In this document: piece by piece, positions 33,548-44,010 of the stretch
How positions within the stretch are numbered: the first letter of the stretch is position 1
Layout: the number at the start of each line of letters is the position of its first letter
Origin: Scheffersomyces stipitis CBS 6054
Taxonomy: Eukaryota > Ascomycota > Pichiomycetes > Serinales > Debaryomycetaceae
Assembly (NCBI RefSeq): GCF_000209165.1
Contig: NC_009047.1
Span: 806,001 to 870,000 of the forward strand
DNA length: 64,000 nt
Direction: 5' to 3'
Program-made: the position numbers and the translations under genes
The notes under the pieces: generated by a model
What the model was told of the DNA's origin: nothing
Database searches by the model: none
What the model saw: only the letters and a program-made list of their open reading frames with translations

Positions 33548-34126
33548 TTTAGCGGATTCTGTGGATTCTACAGTTCTATAGAGTAGTGAAAACTTGCTTG
33601 GTCTCTTCCTTGCCACCAAATCCTATGACCCAGTAGCTTTCAGCAGCTGCCGGCAGCTTTCGGCCGCGAATGAATTACTTCTGCCACTCTTATTCTCTCG
33701 TCTTTCTCTATTCGCACTGGCACTCTCTTCTTGCCTCTTGCCTTCCTCACGGTTATCCGCACTCGTATTTCTTGCTCTATTTACACTCCTCGTCGAATTT
33801 CTTTTTGTACCAGACAGACATCAACAATTCAACTCTCCTATCAAGTCTGCGAATCGACACTTCTTTTTTCTCTGTCGTGTCTCTTTCTGTCTGGTGCAAA
33901 CAATTGTCTGTTTACCTCTAGCCAGCATCCAAAGCGATCCCTCCGGACCCTCATAGACTCCAGCACCGCTCCGCTTAATCCCGGCACTCTGCGGCATTCT
34001 CCTTTCCATTTCCTACTTTTTCCAGCCTCAGGCCAATCTTGAGCTTTTTTTCCATCCGTTCAGCTTTTCAGCTCTCAGCTTTCTCCTCTTTCCCAGCTTT
34101 CCATTCAACTTTTCCTTATAGACAAA

Positions 34127-35029
34127 ATGACGGTGTCTGAGCAAGATATCCTCGCATCGTATCCGCAAGTCAATGCGCCTTCCGAAATCACCGGATACAC
34201 TTCCAACTTGACCGAAGAACAGAAACAACAACTCGAACAGTTTCGTAAGGAATTGACCGAATTGGGCTTTGTTGACCGTTTGGACGATGCGTCCTTGTTA
34301 CGATTCTTGAGAGCCCGTAAGTTTGATGTCGCCAAAGCCAAGCTCATGTTCGTCAACTGCGAGAAATGGAGAAAAGACTTCGGTACCAACACCATCTTGG
34401 AAGACTTCCACTACACGGAAAAGCCGCTTGTGGCCTCCATGTATCCACAGTACTACCACAAGACAGACAAGGACGGCAGACCAGTGTATTATGAAGAATT
34501 GGGCAAAGTCAACTTGCCAGAAATGTTGAAGATCACTACCCAAGAAAGAATGTTGAAGAACTTGGCTTGGGAATACGAGTCCATGACTCATTACAGATTG
34601 CCTGCTTGTTCCAGAAAGGCCGGAGTCTTGATCGAAACTTCTTGTACTATTATGGACTTGAAAGGGATCTCGTTGTCCACTGCCTACCAGGTTTTGGGTT
34701 ACGTCAGAGAAGCCTCTGTTATTGGACAGGACTACTACCCAGAAAGAATGGGTAAATTTTATCTCATCAATGCCCCATTTGGCTTTTCTACTGTTTTCAA
34801 GTTGTTCAAGCCATTTTTGGACCCAGTCACCGTGTCCAAGATCTTCATCCTTGGATCATCATACCTGAAGGAATTGTTGAAGCAGATTCCTCCAGAAAAC
34901 TTGCCAAAGAAATTTGGTGGAAACTCCACCGCAGTCGAACAAGAGTTATACTTGAACGATGAAGGTCCATGGAGAGATACACAATACATCGGACCAGAAG
35001 GCGAAGCTCCTAGATCGTTTCCTCTCTAA
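34127..35029 (+). CDS. SEC14: Phosphatidylinositol/phosphatidylcholine transfer protein Sec14
   Basis: This 300-residue protein exchanges phosphatidylinositol and phosphatidylcholine and keeps the Golgi diacylglycerol pool fit for vesicle formation. It has the CRAL-TRIO N-terminal helices ([15 protein letters not shown], about residues 63-77) and the lipid-binding domain with [37 protein letters not shown] and [12 protein letters not shown]. The end [16 protein letters not shown] is the classical Sec14 tail. Length and start agree with the family; the S. cerevisiae gene has an intron near its start, but this one has none. Codon 247 is CTG (Ser), at a position that is Gln in the S. cerevisiae protein as I recall it. 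The leader is a long pyrimidine-rich stretch, consistent with strong expression. Confidence 0.98.
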   Translation: MTVSEQDILASYPQVNAPSEITGYTSNLTEEQKQQLEQFRKELTELGFVDRLDDASLLRFLRARKFDVAKAKLMFVNCEKWRKDFGTNTILEDFHYTEKPLVASMYPQYYHKTDKDGRPVYYEELGKVNLPEMLKITTQERMLKNLAWEYESMTHYRLPACSRKAGVLIETSCTIMDLKGISLSTAYQVLGYVREASVIGQDYYPERMGKFYLINAPFGFSTVFKLFKPFLDPVTVSKIFILGSSYLKELLKQIPPENLPKKFGGNSTAVEQELYLNDEGPWRDTQYIGPEGEAPRSFPL

Positions 35030-35873
35030 GTGCTCCTAATCTCATTGCTCCCGTACAAACGTATTTGCTCAAAGGATAATTCCACAGCCTTCTTTAGCAC
35101 GCTCGGTTCATATTATTGTTTTTGCTCCATTGCTTCAGCTGCTATTCATCACATCTTTGTACCACAGCTTACCGCTTTTTTTGTAGTTTTGGGTTAGTGC
35201 AGCTTCTGCGTTTTTATACATTTAATATATAAGGTTATCTTTAGGCTAATGCTTGTAGTATTTAAGTGTTCTAATATTGTTACTTTGGGCCCATGTTCTT
35301 CTAGAAGCTCTCATATTGAAATCGTGCACTCTTACTCAGATGCAAATTCCTAATTTCAAAAGCTAGGTTCCATTTTTGCACAAGCATGTGGCGATAGCTG
35401 GAACTGTGCGGCTCAATGTGCCAAAATGCATAATCCAGCAGCTTTTGCTATTTAGCCAATAGATGCAAAAGAATACATTATCAGCTGATAAGAACATGAA
35501 AATGAAACCATACCCTAGCAAACTAACAAATCAGTCATCTTCTTCTCTACCAAGCAGTATATAGCCAACCTCATGCTCTTTTAATGTTCTTGTCATTTCT
35601 AATTTGTTGCGATTATCTCGATTTCCCGCTTTTCTGTAGCGTTCGTAGAAGGAAAAAAGTTGCAACCATATTCGGGAAGTCCAACATGCCCACCAACACA
35701 ACTGAAAACTTTCAGATTATTTTTTTATCCTTGTTTCAGGTTTCTTTGAATCTAGGCTATTGTGAAGATCATATATATATAAATATACAAGTGTTCATCT
35801 TGGTATATCTCTACGCTCTTTTGCAATAACATTACTCTTCTCCATCATCTTCCTTTCACAATTACTGCGAAAA
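35030..35873. other. Intergenic region, 844 bp
   Basis: SEC14 terminator and promoter of the KRE6/SKN1-type gene. A short TA microsatellite is at about 35769-35790. No gene or RNA is seen. Confidence 0.55.
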
Positions 35874-38060
35874 ATGTCTGAAAAAGAAGAAAATGGTTGC
35901 AACATTACGGTTAAGCAAATAGAAGCAAATAGCAAACCTTCCACCGAGTTGTCTTCATCGTCTAGAACCAGTTCGGCTTTAGAAATAAATTTTAGACCAG
36001 CAGTTGACATAGTTGGTTCAACTGTAGACTATGTTCCATCAAACAGTATTCAATACAATTTTGATTACTCCAGCTCACAATCCAGTAAAAACCTCTTGCC
36101 AAGTATCTCAACCTGCTCCAGCGGCGCCCATCTCTACGATTCCAAGAAGTGTCATACCAATTTCTGGAAGAATGATGACAGAATAGTCCAAAGTAGCTCC
36201 GACTTCAGCATTGCCAATAAGGCAAGTGATTCCTCTAGGTATTTCCTTAGAAATTCAACGCATCTATCGGAAATGGAAAATCCATCATATTACTTTCATT
36301 CTGTTTCCAACAGTATTGCTACCAACTGGACCACATCCAACACCTCTCAATCAATCTCTTCTTCTAAAGTTGCTCAACAAACCCTTTTTCCTACAACTTC
36401 TTCCGAGATAACGTCAAACTCATCGATAATAGGAATCACAGAAAAGTCAGATATACAACTGTTGCTGAACCCTATAGCATACATTGATCTCAAAGAAAGT
36501 ATACTAACTGACGAAGAGCTCAAAAACATTGATGATCAGTTTCCTACTCCGCCAAAGGTGTTCAACAATTTTCTGGACTACTTCAATCCGGTGGTATACT
36601 ATAGGAATTTCAACTTGGGGCAATTTTTGGCAGTTATTGCTCTTATTTCTATTATTGTCTTTGGCTCTATTGGATATGTGATAATGACAGCTAGAAGCTA
36701 CTATAAGCCTCTTGAACCTGAAGTATACGAAGTGTTGTCTTACTATAAATATCCAACCCTTTCAGCCATTCGTACATCTTTGATTGACCTTGACACGCCA
36801 AAGGAAGCTCATACCAAAAACAGCTTCCATGATAATGAACCCTGGAAATTGGTTTTCTCTGATGAGTTTAATGTTGAAGGAAGAACTTTCCATGAAGGGG
36901 ACGACCAATTCTTCACTGCTGTCGATCTTCACTATGCAGCCACCAATGACTTGGAATACTATACACCTCATATGGCCGAAACTATAAACGGAAGCTTGAG
37001 GATCACTATAGATGCTTACCAAACAAATGGTTTGGACTATATTTCAGCTATGTTGCAATCATGGAACAAACTCTGTTTCAACAAGAATGCAATGGTTGAA
37101 GTCAGCTTACGAATGCCTTCTTACTCACAATCAAAAGGTCTTTGGCCAGCAGTGTGGTCCTTGGGAAATTTAGCTAGGCCAGGATATATGGCCACAACTG
37201 ATGGAGTATGGCCATATACATATGACGAATGCGACTATGGAATTACGCCCAATCAGTCTTCGCCGGATGGAATATCATACTTACCGGGACAGCGGTTAAG
37301 CAAGTGTACCTGTCTTGGACAAGACCATCCCAATCTTGGAGTTGGCAGAGGGGCACCTGAAATTGATATAATAGAAGGAACCCATGCTGGCTATGATGAT
37401 TGGGCTCTTGGTGCACAGACATTACAGGTTGCGCCATTTGATCCCTGGTGGAGACCAGACTACGACTTCTTGACTATTGAAAACTACAACCATACTTCCA
37501 TGAAAGCTGACACTGGTACCCCACAACAGGAGTCGATTGCTTCCACCACTGTGCTCAATCTGGAATGGTTCGAGAGTTTGAGAAACCGTTCTAACTATAG
37601 CCAGAGTTTACAGAACCACACCCATTTCCAGACTTACGGATTTGAATATAGAAGTGAAAAGACAGAAGAAAGAGACAGTTACATTCAGTTCTTTGTTGCA
37701 GACGAAAAGACTTTTGGAGTATATGGAGATTCATTGCATCCAGCGGGAAATGTTGGTTGGAGACAGATAACCAGGGAACCAATGTCATTAATTTTCAACT
37801 TGGGGTTATCACCTACTTGGCAAACTATTGACTTTGCATCTCTAGACTATCCTGCTACACTTGAAATAGACTATATTAGAATATACCAACGTGAAGGTGA
37901 AGAAGAAATGACTTGCGATCCACCAGATTATCCAACTGTTGATTATATCAATTCGCATATTGCTGCCTATCTGAACGTTAATTTCACCAGTTGGGAACAG
38001 GCTGGGTATAAAACTCCTCGAAACAGCTTTATGCATGGATGCCTTGCGCCAATTAAGTAA
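35874..38060 (+). CDS. KRE6: Kre6/Skn1-family beta-1,6-glucan synthesis protein
   Basis: This 728-residue type II membrane protein belongs to the SKN1/KRE6 family of glycoside-hydrolase-like proteins needed for cell-wall beta-1,6-glucan, acting in the ER/Golgi and at the cell surface. A Ser-rich cytosolic tail of about 240 residues precedes one membrane anchor (about 245-267, FLAVIALISIIVFGSIGYVI). The lumenal GH16-like domain follows, with the catalytic-type motif E496-I-D498-I-I-E501, plus WPAVWSLGNLARPGY, WPYTYDECDYG and CTCLGQDHP. Several Asn sequons lie in the lumenal part. CTG-clade yeasts carry more than one KRE6/SKN1 paralogue; I cannot tell which this is, so the symbol is provisional at paralogue level. 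Confidence 0.92.
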   Translation: MSEKEENGCNITVKQIEANSKPSTELSSSSRTSSALEINFRPAVDIVGSTVDYVPSNSIQYNFDYSSSQSSKNLLPSISTCSSGAHLYDSKKCHTNFWKNDDRIVQSSSDFSIANKASDSSRYFLRNSTHLSEMENPSYYFHSVSNSIATNWTTSNTSQSISSSKVAQQTLFPTTSSEITSNSSIIGITEKSDIQLLLNPIAYIDLKESILTDEELKNIDDQFPTPPKVFNNFLDYFNPVVYYRNFNLGQFLAVIALISIIVFGSIGYVIMTARSYYKPLEPEVYEVLSYYKYPTLSAIRTSLIDLDTPKEAHTKNSFHDNEPWKLVFSDEFNVEGRTFHEGDDQFFTAVDLHYAATNDLEYYTPHMAETINGSLRITIDAYQTNGLDYISAMLQSWNKLCFNKNAMVEVSLRMPSYSQSKGLWPAVWSLGNLARPGYMATTDGVWPYTYDECDYGITPNQSSPDGISYLPGQRLSKCTCLGQDHPNLGVGRGAPEIDIIEGTHAGYDDWALGAQTLQVAPFDPWWRPDYDFLTIENYNHTSMKADTGTPQQESIASTTVLNLEWFESLRNRSNYSQSLQNHTHFQTYGFEYRSEKTEERDSYIQFFVADEKTFGVYGDSLHPAGNVGWRQITREPMSLIFNLGLSPTWQTIDFASLDYPATLEIDYIRIYQREGEEEMTCDPPDYPTVDYINSHIAAYLNVNFTSWEQAGYKTPRNSFMHGCLAPIK

Positions 38061-38622
38061 TAGAATATAGACAGCGTAAAAGTTCATTTCAATACAAAAA
38101 AATGTAACTAAATGTCAAGAAATTCTATTCAAACAGTGGTTAAAGATTAAATGAATAAATCAAGAAACAATTCAGGACCCATTTGCTCTGAGAGATGTTT
38201 CTGTAGTGATTGCTCTTGGCCAGTGATCTTCAGTGATATTCTAGATATTTTCAGCCATTGTAAGAATATCCAAAAATTCAACAACGCCACTTGAGCAACC
38301 CTGACAACCTAAAAATTTGTAGAAAGGCAACTACTCCCTATAAATATATTTATATACGAAACTATGTTTACTAACCAGAAGTCTGTGATTGGAGAGAAAA
38401 AACCATTCACTCATAACTTCACATAATTCATATAAAAGACCATCGCAGCCGAAAAAAGCGGCCATGATCTATACAGTGCATATATTTGGTGATTTAATTT
38501 TTCATCTGAGCTGATTGATAGAATTTATCTTCTTGTCATATCTCAGTACCATTTCTGCTAGCTGGGAACAGACATATTTGTTCCTATACATCCCTTGTAT
38601 ATTGGCATAAGTATTCGCGACA
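38061..38622. other. Intergenic region, 562 bp
   Basis: Tandem-gene spacer holding the promoter of the ferroxidase gene. It is AT-rich. I see no clear iron-regulatory site. Confidence 0.5.
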
Positions 38623-40542
38623 ATGCTTATTCTACGCGTTGTCTACGCTTTGGTCTGGGCTCTCTTGTCGGTATCTGTAGCTGGTAAAGAGGTTCCAGAG
38701 CCAAAGACGCATGTCTTTCATTTCAACTTAACATACGTGGACGCCGATGCAGACGGCACTTTCTCGAGGAGAATGATCGGTATCAACAACCAATGGCCAC
38801 TTCCAACTATTCGAGTCAAGAAAAACGACAGAATCCAAATCCATTTCACCAACTTGCTTGAGACAAAAGCTTCATTACACTTCCATGGTTTGTTCCAGCA
38901 AGGAACGAATGCCATGGACGGCCCAGAAATGGTCACACAATGCCCCGTAGCACCAGGGTCGACTTTCTTGTACGATTTCAAGGTCACTAAACAAGCTGGA
39001 ACTTACTGGTACCATTCACATTCCGGTTCTCAGTATGCAGATGGATTGAGAGGTATCCTCATCGTTGAAGATACTGAGCAGGACTATCATTTCCATTTTG
39101 ACGAAGAAGTGGTTCTATCTGTAGGAGAACACTACCACCAGGAATCATCGGAAGTGTTAAGCAAGTTCATGAGTAGGTACAACCCTACTGGAGCAGAGCC
39201 GATTCCTCAGAATTCGCTTTTCAACGAAACCAAGAACGTCACATGGCATGTGGAGCCAGGAAAGACATATTTGTTGCGTATTGTGAACATGGGTCTTTTC
39301 ACATCACAGTACTTATCGATCGAGGACCATACGTTCACCATTGTTGAGGCCGATGGGGTCTTTGTTGAGCCTCAGGAAGTAGACTCATTGTACATTGCTG
39401 TAGCACAGCGCTATTCTGTCTTGGTCAAGAGTAAAAAATCGACGAAGAAAAACTACCGTTTCCTTAACATCATCGACCAGGAAATGTTGGATGTCTTACC
39501 GGCTGATTTACAAGTAATTTCGACAAACTGGATGGTCTATAATGACGATGTAGAAATGCCCTCTCCATTAGAAAACAACGATAAGAGCTTCGAGAATCAA
39601 TTGGCCAAGATGCATCCTTTTGACGATTTCTACCTTGTTCCTCTTGGTAAGGAGGCTTTGCTTCCAGATGCAGATGTTGTGATCACCCTCGATTTCACAA
39701 TGGATGTCCTAGGCGACGGCGTAACCTATGCGCTGTTTAACGGTGTGTCGTATGTTCCTCCTAAGGTTCCTACATTATACTCTGTTGTGTCCAGTGGAAA
39801 ATATGCCAACAATCAACAGGTCTACGGTTCCAACACCAACACCTTTGTAATCCAGAACAACGAAGTAGTTGACATTGTATTGAATAATATGGATCCAGGG
39901 AAGCATCCTTTCCATTTGCACGGACACACTTTCCAAGTGATCTCTCGTTCTCCGGAAGGCATGGATGAGGAAGATCCGATCAAGTTTGACCCAAACAACT
40001 CTAGCCATACGAACTATCCAGAGTATCCTATGATTAGAGACACTGTACAGGTACATCCCAATGGGTTTTTTGTGCTAAGATTCAAGGCTGACAACCCTGG
40101 TGTTTGGTTTTTCCATTGCCATGTAGACTGGCATTTGGAGCAGGGATTGGCTATCACCTTCGTGGAAGCTCCTTTTGAGATCCAAAAACAGAAAATCATA
40201 CCTAATCATTATGACAATTGTAAGCTGTCTAATGTTTCTACGATTGGTAATGCTGCTGGAAATTACGGCGAGACCAAAGAAAGCTGGTTGAATCTACAGG
40301 GAGAAAACGTCCAAGTAGCACCATTACCAGCCGGGTTTACTACAAAGGGCTACGTAGCTATGATACTTTGCACCTTGGTGGCAGTTTATGGAGTGTGGTC
40401 TATTTACAAATACGGAATGGAGGACGTCAACTCCGAAGACACCGAAGCCGTCATCCGCAAACTTTATGACATCTTACGAACGAATGGAGCTCTTGAACCA
40501 GAATATGATGATGGTGATGAGGAACTCTTGATTGCATCATAG
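38623..40542 (+). CDS. FET3: Multicopper ferroxidase, Fet3 type
   Basis: This 639-residue cell-surface enzyme oxidises Fe(II) to Fe(III) with reduction of oxygen to water and normally hands iron to the permease Ftr1. A signal peptide (about 1-21) leads into three cupredoxin domains. All copper-binding motifs are intact: HFHG (86-89), WYHSHSG (H131, H133), HPFHLHGH (H428, H431, H433) and FHCHVDWH (H498, C499, H500, H504). The segment NPTGAEPIPQN contains the Glu thought to bind iron in Fet3. A single C-terminal membrane anchor (about 573-596) and a short acidic cytosolic tail give the Fet3/Fet5 topology. No FTR1 gene adjoins it. Fet5-like vacuolar or other paralogue status cannot be excluded. 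Confidence 0.94.
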   Translation: MLILRVVYALVWALLSVSVAGKEVPEPKTHVFHFNLTYVDADADGTFSRRMIGINNQWPLPTIRVKKNDRIQIHFTNLLETKASLHFHGLFQQGTNAMDGPEMVTQCPVAPGSTFLYDFKVTKQAGTYWYHSHSGSQYADGLRGILIVEDTEQDYHFHFDEEVVLSVGEHYHQESSEVLSKFMSRYNPTGAEPIPQNSLFNETKNVTWHVEPGKTYLLRIVNMGLFTSQYLSIEDHTFTIVEADGVFVEPQEVDSLYIAVAQRYSVLVKSKKSTKKNYRFLNIIDQEMLDVLPADLQVISTNWMVYNDDVEMPSPLENNDKSFENQLAKMHPFDDFYLVPLGKEALLPDADVVITLDFTMDVLGDGVTYALFNGVSYVPPKVPTLYSVVSSGKYANNQQVYGSNTNTFVIQNNEVVDIVLNNMDPGKHPFHLHGHTFQVISRSPEGMDEEDPIKFDPNNSSHTNYPEYPMIRDTVQVHPNGFFVLRFKADNPGVWFFHCHVDWHLEQGLAITFVEAPFEIQKQKIIPNHYDNCKLSNVSTIGNAAGNYGETKESWLNLQGENVQVAPLPAGFTTKGYVAMILCTLVAVYGVWSIYKYGMEDVNSEDTEAVIRKLYDILRTNGALEPEYDDGDEELLIAS

Positions 40543-40914
40543 GTTTATAGCTGTATTGCTATTTTCTTCAAATTACGCAACTCAACTTTGAGAAATCTTC
40601 ATTAATTTCTTTGCCTCAACAAGGCATCACTTAATAGCATAAAAAGGGTTCTAATTTTATTATTGCAAACTTATGGCTAATATTCTATGGTTAACATATA
40701 ATAGAAAAACATGTCTGAAAATGGCTGAAAATTTTATGTCGCTTGTATATACCTACTAATGCAAAAACTCGCTTCCCTTATACTAATTGGGTGATCCGGG
40801 GAGATTGGCCTGAAGAATTGCACGATTCCCCAACACTTCGAAAATATATATATACCACAACTTATCTAAGGTTATCAACAAGTGTACACTGCTAGATACG
40901 TTTATATGATCAAC
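40543..40914. other. Intergenic region, 372 bp
   Basis: AT-rich spacer between ferroxidase and oxidase genes; it must contain the promoter of the latter. A TA-rich tract (ATATATATATA) is at about 40844. No other element is seen. Confidence 0.5.
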
Positions 40915-42100
40915 ATGACGAAATACGTGATAGTAGGGTGAGTATATTGAAAATAGTGGGTCAATTTTGAATTTTTCAGAATTTTTCACTTATCTGGCTC
41001 TATGCATATGAATTAGTGAACAAATTAGATAGAGTCACATTCACCGATCTTGAAGATGAAACTAATAAAATTCTAGTTCAGGGATCATTGGGCTCTATAC
41101 GGCCTACAATCTTCTTTTAAGAGGAGTTTCTCCAAGAGAAATCACTATCGTTGCCGAACATCTTCCTGGGGATGAACTGATCAACTACACTTCTCCATAT
41201 GCTGGAGGAAACTTCTCGTGTATCACAGATGATGACCCAAAGACTTTGTTCTATGACAAGCACACGTACACGAACTTGAGTAGACTCCAAAAAGAATTGG
41301 GAGGTGCTCCATGCGGCTTGGACAGATATATTTCTACTGAATATTGGGATACCAAGCCTTCTAAGGAGAAAATCGAATCATTAGCTTCCTATTTACAAGA
41401 ATACGAAATCATTGATCAAATGAACCTTCCCATGGGTGTAGCCTATGGGATAAAGTTCAGATCGTGGAACTTCAATTGTCCCAAGTTTTTATTGAACTTC
41501 CAGAAATATCTTCAAGAAAAGGGTATTAGATTTATCAAACGCAAGTTGACTCACATCACCCAAGCCTATCTCACTTCTTCAACCAAAACTGTTTTCAATT
41601 GTACTGGAATTGGAGCCCATAAACTCGGAGGAGTCAATGACACAAACGTATATCCCACTAGAGGGCAAGTTGTCGTCATCAAAGCACCTCATATAGTTGA
41701 AAACGTCATGAGATGGGGAGAAGACTATGCTACCTACATCATCAAAAGACCCTACTCCAAAGACCAATTAATTCTCGGAGGATACATGCAGAAAGACAAC
41801 TGGACCGCCGATACATACAAGCACGAGACGGAGGATATTCTCAAGAGAACTACGGAGTTGTTTCCCAAGATTTTGGCCGATAACCCTTATGGTAATGATT
41901 TGAAGGATTTGGAAATCTTGAGAGTTGTGTCCGGTTTGAGACCAAGCCGGTACGGAGGAGTTCGTATTGAAAAGTCTCTTGTTGAACACAACAAGTACTT
42001 GGTTCATAACTACGGAGCCAGTGGATACGGATACCAGGCTGGACTAGGTATGGGCTACGAAGCTGTGAGATTAGCATTGGCTAGAGACAATAACCTTTAG
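40915..42100 (+). CDS. D-amino-acid oxidase family flavoprotein, two exons
   Basis: Exon 1 is 40915-40937 and exon 2 is 41077-42100, giving 348 residues. Splicing creates the FAD-binding motif VIVGSGIIGLYTAYNLLLRG, with the Gly codon of VG split by the intron. Family marks are TSPYAGGNFS, a second FAD segment FNCTGIGAHKLGG, GLRPSRYGGVR with the substrate-binding Arg, and the C-terminal signature LVHNYGASGYGYQAGLG. The enzyme would oxidatively deaminate D-amino acids (or D-aspartate) with FAD and oxygen, releasing hydrogen peroxide. Family members in yeasts usually end in a peroxisomal SKL-type signal, but this one ends RDNNL, which is not a recognised PTS1. Substrate is not predictable from the sequence. 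Confidence 0.9.
40938..41076 (+). other. 139-nt spliceosomal intron
   Basis: The 5' site is GTGAGT (40938-40943), a non-consensus but functional type. A branch-like AACTAAT lies at about 41060-41066, and the 3' site is CTAG ending at 41076. The next AG (41081) would shift the frame, whereas the chosen one gives an intact GxGxxG. Confidence 0.85.
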
Positions 42101-42415
42101 TCGCAAAGAGAAGAGGATTAAAAAAATTTTCGAAGTTGAATAATCATAAATGTAAAACTTTATCTTGTAATTATTACTTATAAATGCTCTTTCGTATAGC
42201 AGCAGTAGTAGCAATAGTCAGGGTTTTAAACTGTCCCACTGATGCCTGGTTTGGCCTTGGCCAGAGTTATTCTCCACATATCCACTTAGCCAATTCTATA
42301 TACAGGAGTGAGCATACAGATATGGAAAGGGGCATTTATCTTCAGCCGTAATCTATACGGTAACTTCTCTTCTCTCGGTAGACTTTGCTCTATTTTCTTT
42401 TGTTAAATTACCAAT
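42101..42415. other. Intergenic region, 315 bp
   Basis: Terminator of the oxidase gene and promoter of DID4. It is AT-rich, with no named element. Confidence 0.5.
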
Positions 42416-43114
42416 ATGTCGCTGCTCTTTGAGTGGGCGTTTGGAAAGAAGCTCACGCCGCAGGAGCGGCTTCGAAAAAACCAGCGAGCACTTGAAAAGA
42501 CTCAGCGAGAGCTCACACGAGAAGTGACCAAGCTTCAGCAACAGGAGAAGAAGTTAATCAGCGAGATCAAGAAGTCGGCCAAAGCTGGTCAAATCAGCAG
42601 CGCCAAGATCCAGGCTAAGGATTTGATTCGAACCAAGAACTATATCGGCAAGTTTAACTCGATGAAAGCGCAATTACAGGCTATTTCACTTCGTATCCAA
42701 TCTGTAAGATCCAACCAGCAAATGGCCACCTCGATGAGAGATGCAACCCGTTTGCTTTCGGGAATGAACCGGTCGATGAATTTGCCCCAGTTGTCGCGTA
42801 TAGCCCAGGAGTTTGCTAAAGAAAACGATCTTATGGACCAGAAACAGGAATTCATGGATGATGCCATTGACGATGCCATGGCTATGGATGAAGATGAGTT
42901 GGGCGAGGATGAACAGATAGACGAAATCTTGGGTAAAGTTCTCGACGAAATCGGAGTAGACTTGAATACTAGTTTGAAGGAGACTCCTAACTCTATCAAT
43001 GTTCATACTGAAGAGAAGTTGAATTCCGGTAGAGTAGCCGAAGCTATTGGTGGAGGAGGCGATCACGCTGATGAGGATGACTTGCAGGCGAGATTGGACA
43101 GTTTGAAGAAGTAG
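42416..43114 (+). CDS. DID4: ESCRT-III subunit Did4/Vps2
   Basis: This 232-residue SNF7-family protein (CHMP2 type) joins Vps24 on Snf7 filaments at endosomes and recruits the AAA ATPase Vps4 to drive membrane scission into multivesicular bodies. The N-terminal half is a basic helical hairpin (QRALEKTQRELTREVTKLQQ). An acidic linker (residues about 145-170) follows, and the C-terminus carries a MIM1 Vps4-binding helix (DDLQARLDSLKK). Codon 3 is CTG; read as Ser it gives MSSLFEWAFGK, closer to the S. cerevisiae start as I recall it (SLFEW) than the Leu reading is. The S. cerevisiae gene has an intron near its start; none is seen here. Confidence 0.96.
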   Translation: MSLLFEWAFGKKLTPQERLRKNQRALEKTQRELTREVTKLQQQEKKLISEIKKSAKAGQISSAKIQAKDLIRTKNYIGKFNSMKAQLQAISLRIQSVRSNQQMATSMRDATRLLSGMNRSMNLPQLSRIAQEFAKENDLMDQKQEFMDDAIDDAMAMDEDELGEDEQIDEILGKVLDEIGVDLNTSLKETPNSINVHTEEKLNSGRVAEAIGGGGDHADEDDLQARLDSLKK

Positions 43115-44010
43115 GAATGATATAGACTGCTCATGAATAGATGTATAGTGAGTATATTCGAAGAGAAATCTTGATATATATGAAGACGCATGAGCTTGAG
43201 ACTGGTATATGTGATGTACTAAATATAAAGGCTTTATATGAGAAACTGGATATATATATTATTTGAGAAGAAGCTAGACTAGCTTTATGTAGTAGTTTTG
43301 AGAGGCTTTTCGCAGCTAGTGGAGAGGAGTAGACAACTGGAAGACAGCGAAATAGGGTATTCCAATTGAAAATGTATTGCATTGTATCCAGTACAGCATT
43401 GTTGAAGAGTATAGTGGCATCTTTAAGGGGACTTCTTAGAACATACGACAACTATGATATAGAATTTACGTATACTTGTTATTTGTACCCAATTCATTCT
43501 TTACCTGTAAAGTCTCCTTAATAGAGATTATCAACCACAGAGTATGGAATCTCCATGTTTAAAGTGCAAAGAATACCCGGGCCAAATTCCGTCCCCTGTA
43601 GCCTTATTCCCCATTGATTCAATTTAGTGTATACTTGCATAGTCCGAGCCGCTACGGCCGACTCAATTTGACTCACGGGTATCCATGGGTGTGGCTCTGT
43701 GTTGCAGCTGCTAAGAGCGACTCCCGATTTTTCACTTTTTTGCTTTGCTTCTCCTCAAAAAAATATTTGATTTTGCGGGGTTGACATCTTGGAAGTGTAA
43801 AGCGCTTTCTATATAAGGACAGTATATCCGACGACTACCCCATTGGAATAAGCGATGTTGATAACTAAAGAGTATAAAAGCCTCGTGTACCGACTACAGC
43901 ATTTTGGTTTTGCTATTGGTAACTTCACCAAATTGTTTTTCCACCCAATTGATTTCATTAGTTGATTCAAAATTGTTATTTCGAATTCCGAATAGTCAAT
44001 TGCCGATATC
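43115..44010. promoter_or_regulatory. Intergenic region, FAA2 promoter
   Basis: This 896-bp spacer contains a Gcn4/AP-1-type TGACTCA at 43669-43675 beside a GC-rich patch (CCGCTACGGCCG near 43649-43660). A T/A-rich core lies at 43740-43820. The 3' region of DID4 has TA repeats. No gene is seen. Confidence 0.45.

Larger units (their letters stand above)
32025..34126. other. Divergent intergenic region upstream of SEC14
   Basis: This 2.1-kb gap contains three related ~230-bp element copies (32.09-32.89 kb) and a 12-bp tandem repeat (33440-33547). The last 500 bp before SEC14 are strongly pyrimidine-rich, typical of a yeast promoter and leader. The open frames in the pyrimidine tract are composition artefacts. 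Confidence 0.6.

Noticed and set aside
33424..33559. In-frame Ser-Glu-Phe-Cys/Phe repeat peptide
   Set aside because: It is the reading of the 12-bp tandem repeat in one frame, lacks an ATG and is closed by stops at both ends.
41077..41081. Use of the CAG at 41079-41081 as DAO splice acceptor
   Set aside because: It would put the downstream exon out of frame; the TAG at 41074-41076 restores GxGxxG and the full family sequence.
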